The position numbers were made by a program, and so were the translations under genes. Under the pieces are notes generated by a model, which searched no databases, was not told the origin of the DNA, and saw nothing but the letters and a program-made list of their open reading frames with translations. Source: Hansfordia pulvinata (taxonomy: Eukaryota > Ascomycota > Sordariomycetes > Xylariales). Taken from it: DNA of 64,000 bases. Positions 13,591 to 23,577 of this stretch are shown piece after piece. Every line of letters starts with the position of its first letter. Position 1 is the first letter of the stretch. Location: contig BJKQ01000008.1 in NCBI GenBank assembly GCA_006538405.1, positions 1,922,001 through 1,986,000 on the forward strand, written 5' to 3'.

Positions 13591-14078
13591 GTAAGTCACC
13601 CCAACACCGCCGCCGCGCTGCTCTGCGCTGCTCTGCGCTGCCCTGCGCTGCCCTGCGCGACTGCATCATCGCCGCCAACCTGCGCCTGCCCTGTTCTGCC
13701 CTGCCCTGCCCTGCCCTACGCATCGCGCCTTCCTCCCCGCGCCTGCACACCATCGCATCGTTATCTTCGAGTATCGCTTGTCGCCCTTTTTCTACGCGCA
13801 CACTTGGATTTGAAGACACAATCAATCCGGTGGTGCTCTCGTCACCATCCAGTACCATTCAAACCACTGCTCCTACACCAACGTCCACCACACCGACCGC
13901 CCCGTTGCAACCTTTGCTGGCCCCCGTTCCGCTCGCACCACCCGCGCAACAATCGCATCCCTTGGCGTTCCTCGCAGCCAGCTGCTCGGCACTCTCAAGC
14001 CCTCGCTCTCCAGTCGCGCGCGCGCGCTCGCCGCCCGTCACGCTTCCCCTGCTAACCTCGGCTCTCCTCTTCCCACAG
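13591..14078 (+). other. 5'-UTR intron of stb3
   Basis: A consensus donor GTAAGT at 13591 and acceptor CCCACAG ending at 14078, with a GCTAAC branch-like site about 30 bases upstream of the acceptor, bracket 488 bases ending 29 bases before the stb3 start codon. The interior has imperfect tandem repeats of CTGCTCTGCG / CTGCCCTGCG type at about 13615-13725. Long 5'-UTR introns are common in fungal regulatory genes. Its use is inferred and would be shown by spliced RNA reads. Confidence 0.65.
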
Positions 14079-14107
14079 GCTTCCGCTCTGAAGTATCCCA
14101 CTCGAAC

Positions 14108-15169
14108 ATGGCCGCCATGGCTTCCGCTGCTGCGCGCGATATCCCCACGACCTCCCCCGGCCGAGACAACTTAACTGCTGTAGCGGCCGGCCGGAAAGTC
14201 CCTGTGACGGGGGGCGACCCTCTTCCCACTCCCCCCAACTCCATCTCGCCGGGCCTGCCTCCACACGGACTCAAGGCCCAGCTGCACAAGGCCTCTGGGC
14301 TCGACCCCATCGAATCCGACATCGACCTCCACGAAGGCGCCGACTCGGATTCCGTTGGCTCTTTCGACTCCACCGGAGCCATCACCCCGGGCTTGCTGGC
14401 CAAGTTCCACCTCCCCGACATCCTGCTCAACCACGGCCCTCTGGCTATCCGCCACATCATGGGCTATTTGACCACCTCCGTTCCCGGATTCGCGGGCATA
14501 CCGCCCCCCAAGGCCCGGAGACTGGTCGTCGCAGCGCTGGAAGGGCGTGGACATGGCCACGCGGGTGACCACGCGGCTGCCCCGACCAACGTCAACTTTG
14601 AAAAGGTCGGCTGGGGCAGATGGGACGCCAAGCGTCGCGGCCACGCCCACCGCGGCGCCTCGCCTCGTGCTACGTCTCCCTCGCAGGCGGCTGGCATTCC
14701 CATTTCCGCCGGCCGGAACGCTGATCGTCCGCGAATCAGCCTCCGCGTCCCTGGCAACCGCAACTCGCTCTCCTTCTCCCACGAGGACCACGACATGAGC
14801 ATGCTCGAGAACGAGGCCGACAAGATGTCCCTCGACTCGATGGATGAGCCTGCCTCGGCCTCCTGCTCCGAAGCCGGCGACGACGATGACATGGTCATGG
14901 ACGACGACCCTGACGATGCCACCGACGACGAAGACTGGGCGACCGTTGGCGCCGCGGCTCTTCGGGCTGCTTCTTACTCGAGCCCCGCCGAAGCCCGCCG
15001 AGACAACAACTTCCTCTCCGCCGCGGCGGGCGGATACCGGTCCTTCTCCAGCACCGGCATGCTCCGCGAGCCGCGTCTCGACAACATTGATCTTGACAAG
15101 CTCGCTCGGTCCTCGGACCCACAAGAGCGAGATGCCATTCAGGCTCTCCTCCAACTTCGTTCTGTATAG
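14108..15169 (+). CDS. stb3: Stb3-like Sin3-binding / RRPE-binding regulator
   Basis: Single exon, 353 residues. The core at about residues 91-180 (ITPGLLAKFHLPDILLNHGP, then HIMGYLTTSVPGF, then VGWGRWDAKRRG) matches the fungal Stb3 (Sin3-binding protein) family. In yeast Stb3 binds the ribosomal RNA processing element of ribosome-biogenesis genes and represses them through the Sin3-Rpd3 deacetylase when TORC1/PKA signalling is low; the same role here is inferred. After the core the protein is disordered, with an Asp-rich acidic block at about 258-280 (DDDDMVMDDDPDD) and a conserved-looking C-terminal tail (LDNIDLDKLARS). The start at 14108 is the first ATG after the 5'-UTR intron; a second in-frame ATG lies three codons later. 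The reading frame is intact. Confidence 0.9.
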   Translation: MAAMASAAARDIPTTSPGRDNLTAVAAGRKVPVTGGDPLPTPPNSISPGLPPHGLKAQLHKASGLDPIESDIDLHEGADSDSVGSFDSTGAITPGLLAKFHLPDILLNHGPLAIRHIMGYLTTSVPGFAGIPPPKARRLVVAALEGRGHGHAGDHAAAPTNVNFEKVGWGRWDAKRRGHAHRGASPRATSPSQAAGIPISAGRNADRPRISLRVPGNRNSLSFSHEDHDMSMLENEADKMSLDSMDEPASASCSEAGDDDDMVMDDDPDDATDDEDWATVGAAALRAASYSSPAEARRDNNFLSAAAGGYRSFSSTGMLREPRLDNIDLDKLARSSDPQERDAIQALLQLRSV

Positions 15170-18072
15170 TAGCATTGCATCGGTGGCGTTTTAGGGGGTT
15201 CCCCATTCAGTTTGGGAAGTCTTGGCCGGTCTGGACCGGACTGGAATCATTTTCGCCTTGATTCGACACGGCATCATCCTCGATTCCATCATCACGGCAT
15301 CGTTTTTCTTCTCGCAGGCGTCTGGTGGTTCACCTTCCACATCATCTTATGGTCCCGAGGACATGCCTTTCCGGTTTCGCTCCTCTCTACTCATATTTAT
15401 TCGGGTCGGCGGAGCTCAGTTTCTCTGCTTTTACGACACCTCTACCTCGGGATATGAGAATGGATCTGGTTTCGACCTCCATTACACGACATTACGAACT
15501 CTGGCTGGCTATGCCACGCGCTCCTCAGATCCGGGCCGAATCCGATCTCTCGGTGTGGACATTGCCGCCTCTGTTATCTTTTGCGACATCCTGACATTAT
15601 ACCCCTTTTGCGACACGCCCATCACCTGTATATATTACACTCTGGTCACATGATATCAGATCGCCGGCTGGGACGCCCACTTCAACATCATGCGTGGGAA
15701 CTCCATCTTGGCTTCTCGCGGAGGCTGGTACTCGGACCGAGTTGGACATCGTTTGGATATTGCATTCTACATTACCTTTTAATACTGCTTACGACTTGCA
15801 TTCTGCATTTCAGTGGAGGCTGAAAACAAGGGCGGTCCTCGGTGACGCCACTGCCAAATTACTGGCGATTGGGGACGGCGGTTTTTATATCGAACTCGAA
15901 CAAGCCCAACATGGGCCTTCTGCGCCATTTGGTGCCATGATCGGCTTTGCAATTTTTCGACATGCTTTGCGAGAAGAGCCAGAGAGGAGGAAAAAACAAA
16001 CCAAAAATTCGGCAACAGACCTTTTATGGTGGACAGCTACAGAGCAGACCCGCACTGGTCCCAATATCGATCAGTCCTTCAGGACATGAATATTAATCAC
16101 AATGCTCTGTGTTTCCATACCCACCTCGATGTCGGTCGCGACTGTTCTGCTCCTGGCGACTGTTCTGCTCCCTGACATTGGGTTGACCCCGGTGCTCGTG
16201 CGTGATGCGACTATTGAATGTGACGGGGCGGTGACCAACTTCCGACTGAATGTAAGGTATACACCAAACCCATCAACGTAGTGCATGGCCGATTGTACGA
16301 ACCGATAATGGCATGTCGGGCAGCGCCCCGGTTGGCTTGTCCGCCATCGTATGCGCCCACGGGCATTCTCGTAGAGCAGAGTCACGAGGGGTTGTAGGGT
16401 TCTGGGTTTCGCATTGTTCTGGGCCCGGTCGGCGCTCTTGCGCGAGGAATGAGCCGAGCCCTTGACGCTAAGTGGCGTCTGGTTTCGAAAGCCAAGACGT
16501 GTGCTTGGGACCCGGTAGACTTATTGGCAGGCAGCGTCAATGGATCTCAAGGGACGGGGTTGGCTGTGGGATTAAGAGCGGAGAGACCTCAAGACTGCCA
16601 GGACAGACCTTTGTGTCGAATGTATGCCCAGGAACCTCCCCACGGAAAGGCCATCCTCAGCTGCCTCGAGGTGTGTGGGACTCGGGCGCGGTTCTTTGCA
16701 ACCAACAGAAACCGTGCTGATCCGATGCATTCATCGCGGTCCGATGCAGTGACAGGCCCTGCCGGTTTGCGCCCCGCGGGCCATCCTTCGGATTACACAA
16801 GGAAAGAGGGGGAGAAGAGACAATCATGAATATTGAAAGAAAGAAATGCCATCCGACAATCAATGCACACTTAATCGAAGGGGCTTGAGACGATTGTGCG
16901 AGGGACAAGCAGCCCCTGACAGCCTCAGGATCAACTCGGCCTGAGGACTGGTCAGAGGGGGCCGCGCGTGTGGCGACCTGCCCTTCGCTTGCCTTTGCAG
17001 CATTAATAGTTTATTGCTCTGAGCTATTCTCGTTTCTCGTGATAGTATGGACACGACAAGGTCGAGGAATGTGTTTGTTCCTGTTGTGGCGCCTTGCTGG
17101 CTTTTATGACTGGAACCACATCCCATGTTTGCTGTGGCTCTCCCCCTGCTGATACGTGCACAACAAAGGACTCGCCGGAAGTTTCGAGAATGAATGCAAC
17201 GGCGGATTGCTGTATATATATATATGTATGTATGTAGTCGTGGTCCCGAGACGGCCGGATGCGTCCGGAGTGCTTGTCACCGGATTGCCAGCGGGACGAG
17301 GCGCCCTCCCCCGACGCACGCGTACGACGTCGGACTGCCAGAATGGCGAATGTGTGTTTTTTAAGAAAAAAAAAAAAAAAACAGACGCAGGCCCCCGGCT
17401 CGTTCCACCAGTCAGGGGGGCGAGGGTGCTTGTTTGCAAGTGGTGAACAGTCCAATGATAAATGCCTAGGGAGGGCACTTCCGTTAGCCGATGCAACCTG
17501 CACGCGGATCCCGTCCCGACCAGGCGCGTGCGAGTTTTCTCATACCCTTTGCTTCATCCCTGGAGTCCCAAGATCAGCGCGTCTGTTTTGTTGGAAAGCG
17601 GCGCGGCAAACAAACGGAAGCGTGAGAGAGAGAGAGAGAGAGAGAGACAGAGACAAACCCACCCAATACAAAGGCAAGCTGCCGTTCACACAGGGCACAG
17701 GGGGTGGGAGGGGAGGCTTGTTGTGTGAAAAAGTAGGTACCTAACCTACCAGGATGCGTGCAACGAGCACAACAAGCAACACCGCCGAGGGTGAACAGCG
17801 AGGCCCGTGGGCTCTGGCTGGCTCATGGGCTCTGCTGTATAAGAGAGGGTGGCTCCTTGGGCGGGAGAGAGACGCAGCAACCCGCGCACACCACACCGCC
17901 CACCGAAATTGATCAACTGGGAGACTTGTCAACCCTTGCTACAGGACTGTAAACCAGAAGGAAGTCTGTCTTTCCCGAGAAAGGACGCACAGAGATCACG
18001 CGGCCAAGACGTTAAACACGTCCGTCATCTACAATCATCCACCGGCACGCGAAAGGCGACATTCAGCAAAGA
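15170..18072. other. Intergenic region downstream of stb3
   Basis: No gene recognised. The first several hundred bases are pyrimidine- and AT-richer and are probably stb3 3' UTR. It contains a (TA)n stretch near 17212, a 16-base poly-A run near 17366 and a (GA)n tract at 17624-17647. A GTAGGTACCTAACC motif lies near 17731, and TATAAGAG at about 17838 could be a TATA element for the next gene (about 235 bases upstream of its start). Confidence 0.5.
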
Positions 18073-18921
18073 ATGTCTTCCTCCGACTCTCGGCCCAAGG
18101 TCGACGACGAGAAGGACCAAGTCGACGACGAGAAGGACCAAGTCGACGACGAGAAGCCCCAAGTCGACCTGATCAGCCCGGAGAGGGGAACCGCCTTCAC
18201 GGCCCCGTGGGCCAGGAGCTGGGACCGGCTCGAGCTCCTGGCCGAGGAGCGCCTCGGCATCGACGAGCCCGAGAACGAGAGGTACTGGGTCTGCAACGAG
18301 CCCAAGACCCGGAGAATCGAGTACCGGGAGGCACCCGGGGGGAAGAAGGGCTGCTGGGTCTCCGGCGGGATGAGCTTCGTCGAAATGAGCCGGGAGTGGC
18401 CGCCCTCGGAGCACAGAGACCCGGACCGCCACGACATCATCGTGGTGTCGAAGACCCAGCCCGATCGCATACCCTGGGTGCCCCGGGTCACGTTCGCCGT
18501 CCACGGCATAGAAATGCGACCCCGCGTGGTCATCATCTCCCCGACGAGCACGGGGCAGTTCTGGAAGAGCGCCAGCAAGCTTGTGGGCTGCAAGCCGGAA
18601 GACCTCTGCCTCGTTGAGGACGGGCGGAAGCTGGGGAGAGGGAGGTCGGGGAGAGGCTCATCGCGGCCTCGAAGAAACAGACGCTCCTGACGCTGCACCT
18701 CGCGGCGGACACAAGGGCCAGCCGACGCCGCCGAGTGTCTCCGCCCTCACCCAAAGCCATGACGAGGGAAGACATCGAAAGGCTGCAAGGAAACCCCGCG
18801 TCCTCTCCCCCGCCCAGAAGCAGCAGCAGAAGCAGAAGCAGAAGCACCACGGCTCGAAACGACACAACCACCCCGCGGCTCAGCCGCGCAGCCTCCCGCG
18901 GCCCGGGCTGGCCCCGAGGGC

Positions 18922-18954
<33 letters not shown>

Positions 18955-20087
18955 GGGCGCCCCCGCGGCGGCGCCGGCAGTCCCCGCCCAGCCCCAAGGC
19001 CATGACACCCGAAGAGCTCGAGAGCCTGATGAGACAGTCCGCGCTCCCGCCTCTGAGCAGCAGCAGCGGAGGCGGAGGCGGAGGCGGAGGCGACTACGCT
19101 CCGGCCCGGCACGAGGGCGACCCCCGCCGGCCGCGGGCGAGCGCCGACGCGGACGAGTGGTCCGCCATACGGGCCACCCTGCGGTCTCCCCCGACGACGA
19201 GGAGGATTCTCCGTCCCTGGGGCAGGGGCAAGGGCGAGGGCAGGGGCAGGGCTCGTCCTCCTCCGACGAGTCGGACAAGACGGTGACGGAGCGCCGGCTG
19301 CTGCGGGACAAGGGCAAGGGAGAGAGCAGCGGAACTCCAGCTGGGCGGGGGCGGAGGCCGCAGCAGCAGCAGCAGCAGCTGTGGCTGCTGCTTCCGCCTC
19401 GGTCGACGTGACGGTGCCCTTCGTGACGGGCGTGTCGAAGTTCTCGCCGAAGTCGCTGCCGCCGCCGCCTCCGCCTCCGCCCTCGGAGCTGCAGAAGCAC
19501 GACGAGGCGGTGCGGCGGGCGGCCGAGGCCGGGATGCCCAGCACCACCACCGGAGCCCTCAGCGCCGGCATCGGAGCCCTCAGCATCGGCGAGAGGGCCG
19601 CGGCGGGGGACGGGATAGCACGGCGCATACAGGGGTACCAAGAGTTCCTGGAAAACACGGCACTGGAGGTCGAGGGCAACCCACGCGAGAGAGCCGAGAT
19701 GCTGAGGAACGAGAGGCTCTTGAGCGAGTGGCACCGGGCACTGCCGGGACCTGGGGTGAGTACTGCCGGGGGAAAGAGATGGCCTGCGAATCTGGCGAGC
19801 GAACCCCTGGCAAGCAGAAGGCTGACGAACAAAAGACCGGCGAGAAGCCGACCGGCGAGGCGTCGTCGTCGTCGTCGTCGTCATCGTCATCGTCGACCTC
19901 GACCTCGACCGCGAGCAAAAATCAGGGAGGAGGAGGAGGAGGAAAGTACGTCAACCTCGACCCCCCATACATCCCCGCCCCTCACACCTACCGCTTGGCC
20001 GCCCGCCCGAGACAGGCGATGCTAACCTGCTGTTCCTCCTTACTCACATGTAGGAAGGGGAAAGATGGAGGGCGCGGGTCCCGCTGA
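18073..20087 (+). CDS. Disordered protein with possible ubiquitin-like segment; four frame breaks
   Basis: I do not recognise the family. The N-terminus carries three tandem 7-residue VDDEK(D/P)Q units. About residues 135-205 read like a compact ubiquitin-like fold (RVVIISPTSTGQFWKSAS, then CKPEDLCLVEDGRKL, then LLTLHLAAD). A long Ser/Arg/Pro/Gly-rich region follows, holding two copies of an SPPSPKAMT-E-(I/L)E motif about 240 bases apart, then a better-ordered helical block near the end (for example HDEAVRRAAEAGMP and RAEMLRNERLLSEWHR). The frame drops by one base four times, each in a homopolymer: GGGG at 18633-18636, CCCCC at 19188-19192, G runs at 19343-19351, and GGGG at 19753-19756. With four bases added and the intron 19946-20053 removed, the CDS is 637 codons. 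The last break lies next to a GTGAGT that could be misread as a donor. Confidence 0.65.
18100..18162 (+). repeat. Three tandem 21-bp units in coding sequence
   Basis: Units begin at 18100, 18121 and 18142; the first two are identical and the third differs at a few positions. They encode the acidic heptad VDDEKDQ and keep the frame, so copy number can change without breaking the gene. Confidence 0.95.
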
Positions 20088-21292
20088 TGAGGAGGGTAGG
20101 GTCTCGTCGCGGGAGCATCTCGCCGCTCGCAACATCCGAGAGCGCACCGCCTTGGTGTAAAAGTCATCTGAGAGATAGCCCGGTGGCAAGCACCGCAGCT
20201 CGGGGTGCGGCACTGGCGACTGAGACCGCGTACACTACCGCAGTGAATAGCGATTGTGGCAATCTTGGGCACTGGAGGGCCCGCGGGGCTTTCGACGCGT
20301 TGGCTCTGAAGAACGGGACGGGTCAAGGACCGATGGGATCAAAAACAAAGAGGCGGAGCCAGGGAATACGAGTCGGGTAGGCGCTGGGCGCTCGTCGACA
20401 GAGCCTCAGTGTCCTTGACTACATGTAAGTGACCACAGATTCGACACACGCTGGCCGGGTGGTAAGGAAAACGAGCAGGGTCAGCAAAGGTTGGGTAAGG
20501 TATGTATAATCTTAGGCCTGGGGAGAGCGCATCTACTGTAGTGGGCTATAGCCTTGGTTGGATTCGCCCTTCGACACCAACCGTCATTACACATTCGCTC
20601 TACTCATGGCGGGCCAGAGCAAGGGGCAAACCAAGGCACAGGATAGAGCAAGGGCAGCAAGTGCTGTCAACACCGTAAAGGAAAAAAAAAAAACGTCAAA
20701 GACAAGCCCCGCGAATACCTGGCTTAGTGGGCTCTTACATGTGTCTACGATAACTACGATAATAAATCATACCTGGACACAACGTCAAGCTTACAAGGAG
20801 CCGTGCCGTACGAGCATGGCCCCCGCTAGCAACACAGAACACATTCGATGTTGCGTCTTGGGATCTTCAGAGTTGACCCTTGCGGCTGAAAGCCAAGCCG
20901 AGCGAGTGATGCGGGTGGAAAGGAGATTGATAGCCAAGGCCAACTACACTCCCGTTCCCTGCCTGACGAGTCCTTCCAGGCACCAGGCACCAGGCACGGG
21001 GACGACCCGGCCTGCTGGGCGCTCCAGCGACGGCACGACGACGAGGAAAAGGGGCCTGCCCAGAGACTACCATTGGGGGTGCTGAGGGGCAGTGCCGCTT
21101 TGTCAGCTTCCTGCGAAAGGCGCCGGCGTGAGGAGACGAGGACGGGCATGCCGCTGGCCGGCAATGGACAGCAGCAGCCCGTGACAACGGACGAACACGT
21201 TGTGGTGGCACGGTGAGCGCCAATGGTTGCTGATCAACAACACCCAGCCGGGGCCAGTTGCCAGCACAGGTGGCAGCAGTGAGTGTTGACGG

Positions 21293-21347
<55 letters not shown>

Positions 21348-21449
21348 AGATCGGCAAAGAGGCGACAGCCGCGACAGCTTAAAGGAAGAGGGCGTCAGTT
21401 TCGGTCTGTGACAGGGAGCGATTGGGAAGAGTTGGTGGACGAGCGGTGG
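20088..21449. other. Intergenic region
   Basis: No gene supported. It holds the 3' flank of the preceding gene, a short poly-A run near 20683, two isolated GCCAAG hexamers (20892, 20933) and the long (GA)n tract listed separately. Confidence 0.5.
21296..21345. repeat. Long (GA)n microsatellite
   Basis: About 25 uninterrupted GA units, the longest GA tract in the window. Confidence 0.95.
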
Positions 21450-23577
21450 CTTGGCGGGCGAAAGCCAGTCAGTCAGTCAGGTCAGGACTGCGTCTGCACA
21501 CACGGGTGCAATCTCGGACGGGCCCTGCCGACCCTCTGTGGCAGTGCTCGGGGGCACTAATCAACCCATTGCCCACGGGGAAACAACCCTGGACAGACAC
21601 ACCAGAGATTGGGCACGTGGGGTCCGAGTGTGGAAGTGATGGCTGGCTGACAGGTGAGGAGGGGCACCAAAGGAGGGCGAGGGACGAGAGACGAGAGACG
21701 AGAGACAGTGGTGGACAGAACTTTGGAGGAGGAGGAGGAGGAGGAGGAGGAAATGCCAAGAAAGGCTTGGCGGGCGGAGAGGAAAGTCTTGGCACCGGCG
21801 GAGGGCCAATTGCCCAGCCTTCCACTCTTTCATCAGTGGTGCGGTGCTGCTGGCGGTATGGGTACGAAAGCCTACTACTCGTAAAGTACCTACGTACCGC
21901 ACGACTCGCTCGTGGCGGCAATGACGGGCTCTCGGTGTACACGGGCTCCGTGCATCAGACGGTTCGCAGAGTGCCGCGGTGGTCTGGCCAAGACGCCCAA
22001 GAGACGCCAAGGCCGCCAAGAGGTGCTCCGCCCCAGCCGGCACGGCGGAGGCCAAGACTTTTCTGCACACCACTGCTCTCTGCTCTCTGCTCTCTGGAGT
22101 ACTCGTTTCGTACGTTTCCTCGTACCGTACCGTACAGACCCTCGCACCAAACGGAACACAGACAGACACAGGCACCACCATCGGATCCAATGCCGTCAGC
22201 TGCCATGCCTCGAGGGAATGCGTCATTTCCCGGGGACGACCGACCGACCGACCGACCGACCGACCTACTCGTACCCAGAATGTCGCCCGTCGGCCTCGAC
22301 CATTGCGACCAGTATCGCCACCCAAGGAGGCAACCGGCGCATCATTGGAGTGGCCACCTGCTCCAAATAAGAGCGCAAGGGACGGCATGCCTGGCCCGTC
22401 TTTTCAGTTACTCTGGGTCGGGTCGGTCTCATGCACACCGTCTCATTCGACCCGACCGACACTGACCGGCCGTACGACTATCGCAACGTAAACCACGGCC
22501 CCTCTGATGAGCATGCAGTTCTGCGCTGCAGTCCATAGAGCCAATCGAGACCTGCACATAGCCGTGCGAACCTTATCGCGCGAGGTCTATGCAGGTGCCG
22601 GCCGACTTTATTAGTGATCACACTCATTGGATATGATATGCTCGTCGGACCGTCTGCCGCTTGCACGCAGCCTGTCTACGAGTACACCAGATGTCTACGA
22701 GTACTCGTCACTCCGTAGCTGTAGATCATCAGGCGACGACGCATGGCACACTGCTGCCGACACAGACGGTTTGCTGCCGGGCCAAGTACCCGTGTCGATA
22801 CGAGCAGTACGAGCAAGAAAATGCCAAGACTTTATCGACGCGTGGGAGGAGTGCCAAGACCACGCCAAGTCTCCGCCAAGGACGCCAAGAGAGAAGCAAG
22901 TCTTGGCATTGATGTTCCTCCGCTGGAGAGAACATGGCCGCGGGCTCGTCTTGAGCGCGTGAGCAGGTTCTGGCTCTGGGGGTACCGACGCTCTCGCCCC
23001 TGCTGGCCTCCGACCAATCACAGGCGTCCAGGCGCTACACTCCGACGGCGCCAAGAGGTTGTGCCAAGACTTTCCGCCTGAGCAGCGCCAAGGCCAGAGC
23101 CAAGGCCCCTCGCCCACCTCACCACGCAGCCAAGCAGCCATGCGCCGCCGAGCTCGCCATCATATTAACTGCCCTGCCCCGGCGTGTCGTGTCGCGGGCA
23201 GGTCGCTTTGCTGCTGCTGCTGCTGCTGCTGCTTGCTGTATCTGTGTCTGTCTGCCGGTACGATTGGATCCCTCATCAGTGTCATCATTGGCAGCCGTGT
23301 AACACCCGCCTCGGCTTGATTCACCACCACAACCACATACCATCGCCATCACCCACACCCCTCCACCACCCTCAAGTATCCCGCGTGGTTCAGCCTCTCC
23401 TCTCCCTTCGCTGTGAGACCCAACGCGTCCATCTCTATCTTCTCTGGGCTCCCGTTGCGCCGTCTGCCTCTGCTCTGCTCGGACCTGTCGCCGCAAACCA
23501 ACCCCACCCGTCTCCGCCTACCCCGGATATTTCACGTTTGCTGCCCATCCTGCGGACAGCCTCGATCCGCGCCCAGC
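21450..23577 (+). promoter_or_regulatory. pacC upstream region with dense array of PacC-type GCCAAG sites
   Basis: The established PacC target is 5'-GCCARG-3'. I count 20 GCCAAG hexamers between 21450 and 23134. Plus-strand sites start at 21755, 21987, 22006, 22015, 22051, 22781, 22823, 22853, 22864, 22875, 22884, 23050, 23063, 23087, 23099 and 23129. Minus-strand sites (CTTGGC) start at 21450, 21766, 21788 and 22902. Fewer than one would be expected by chance in this length. Several extend to TGCCAAGACTTT. The stretch also holds a (GGA)n tract (about 21727-21750), a (CCGA)n tract (about 22237-22264) and a (CTG)n tract near 23211. No protein gene is supported in it. Autoregulation of pacC by PacC is the obvious inference. 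Confidence 0.75.

Noticed and set aside
14171..15175. 334-residue minus-strand open frame
   Set aside because: Antisense shadow of stb3, whose plus-strand product matches a known family.
21422..22465. 347-residue plus-strand open frame in the pacC upstream region
   Set aside because: It crosses GGA and CCGA microsatellites and the PacC-site array, with no domain or fungal-like codon pattern.
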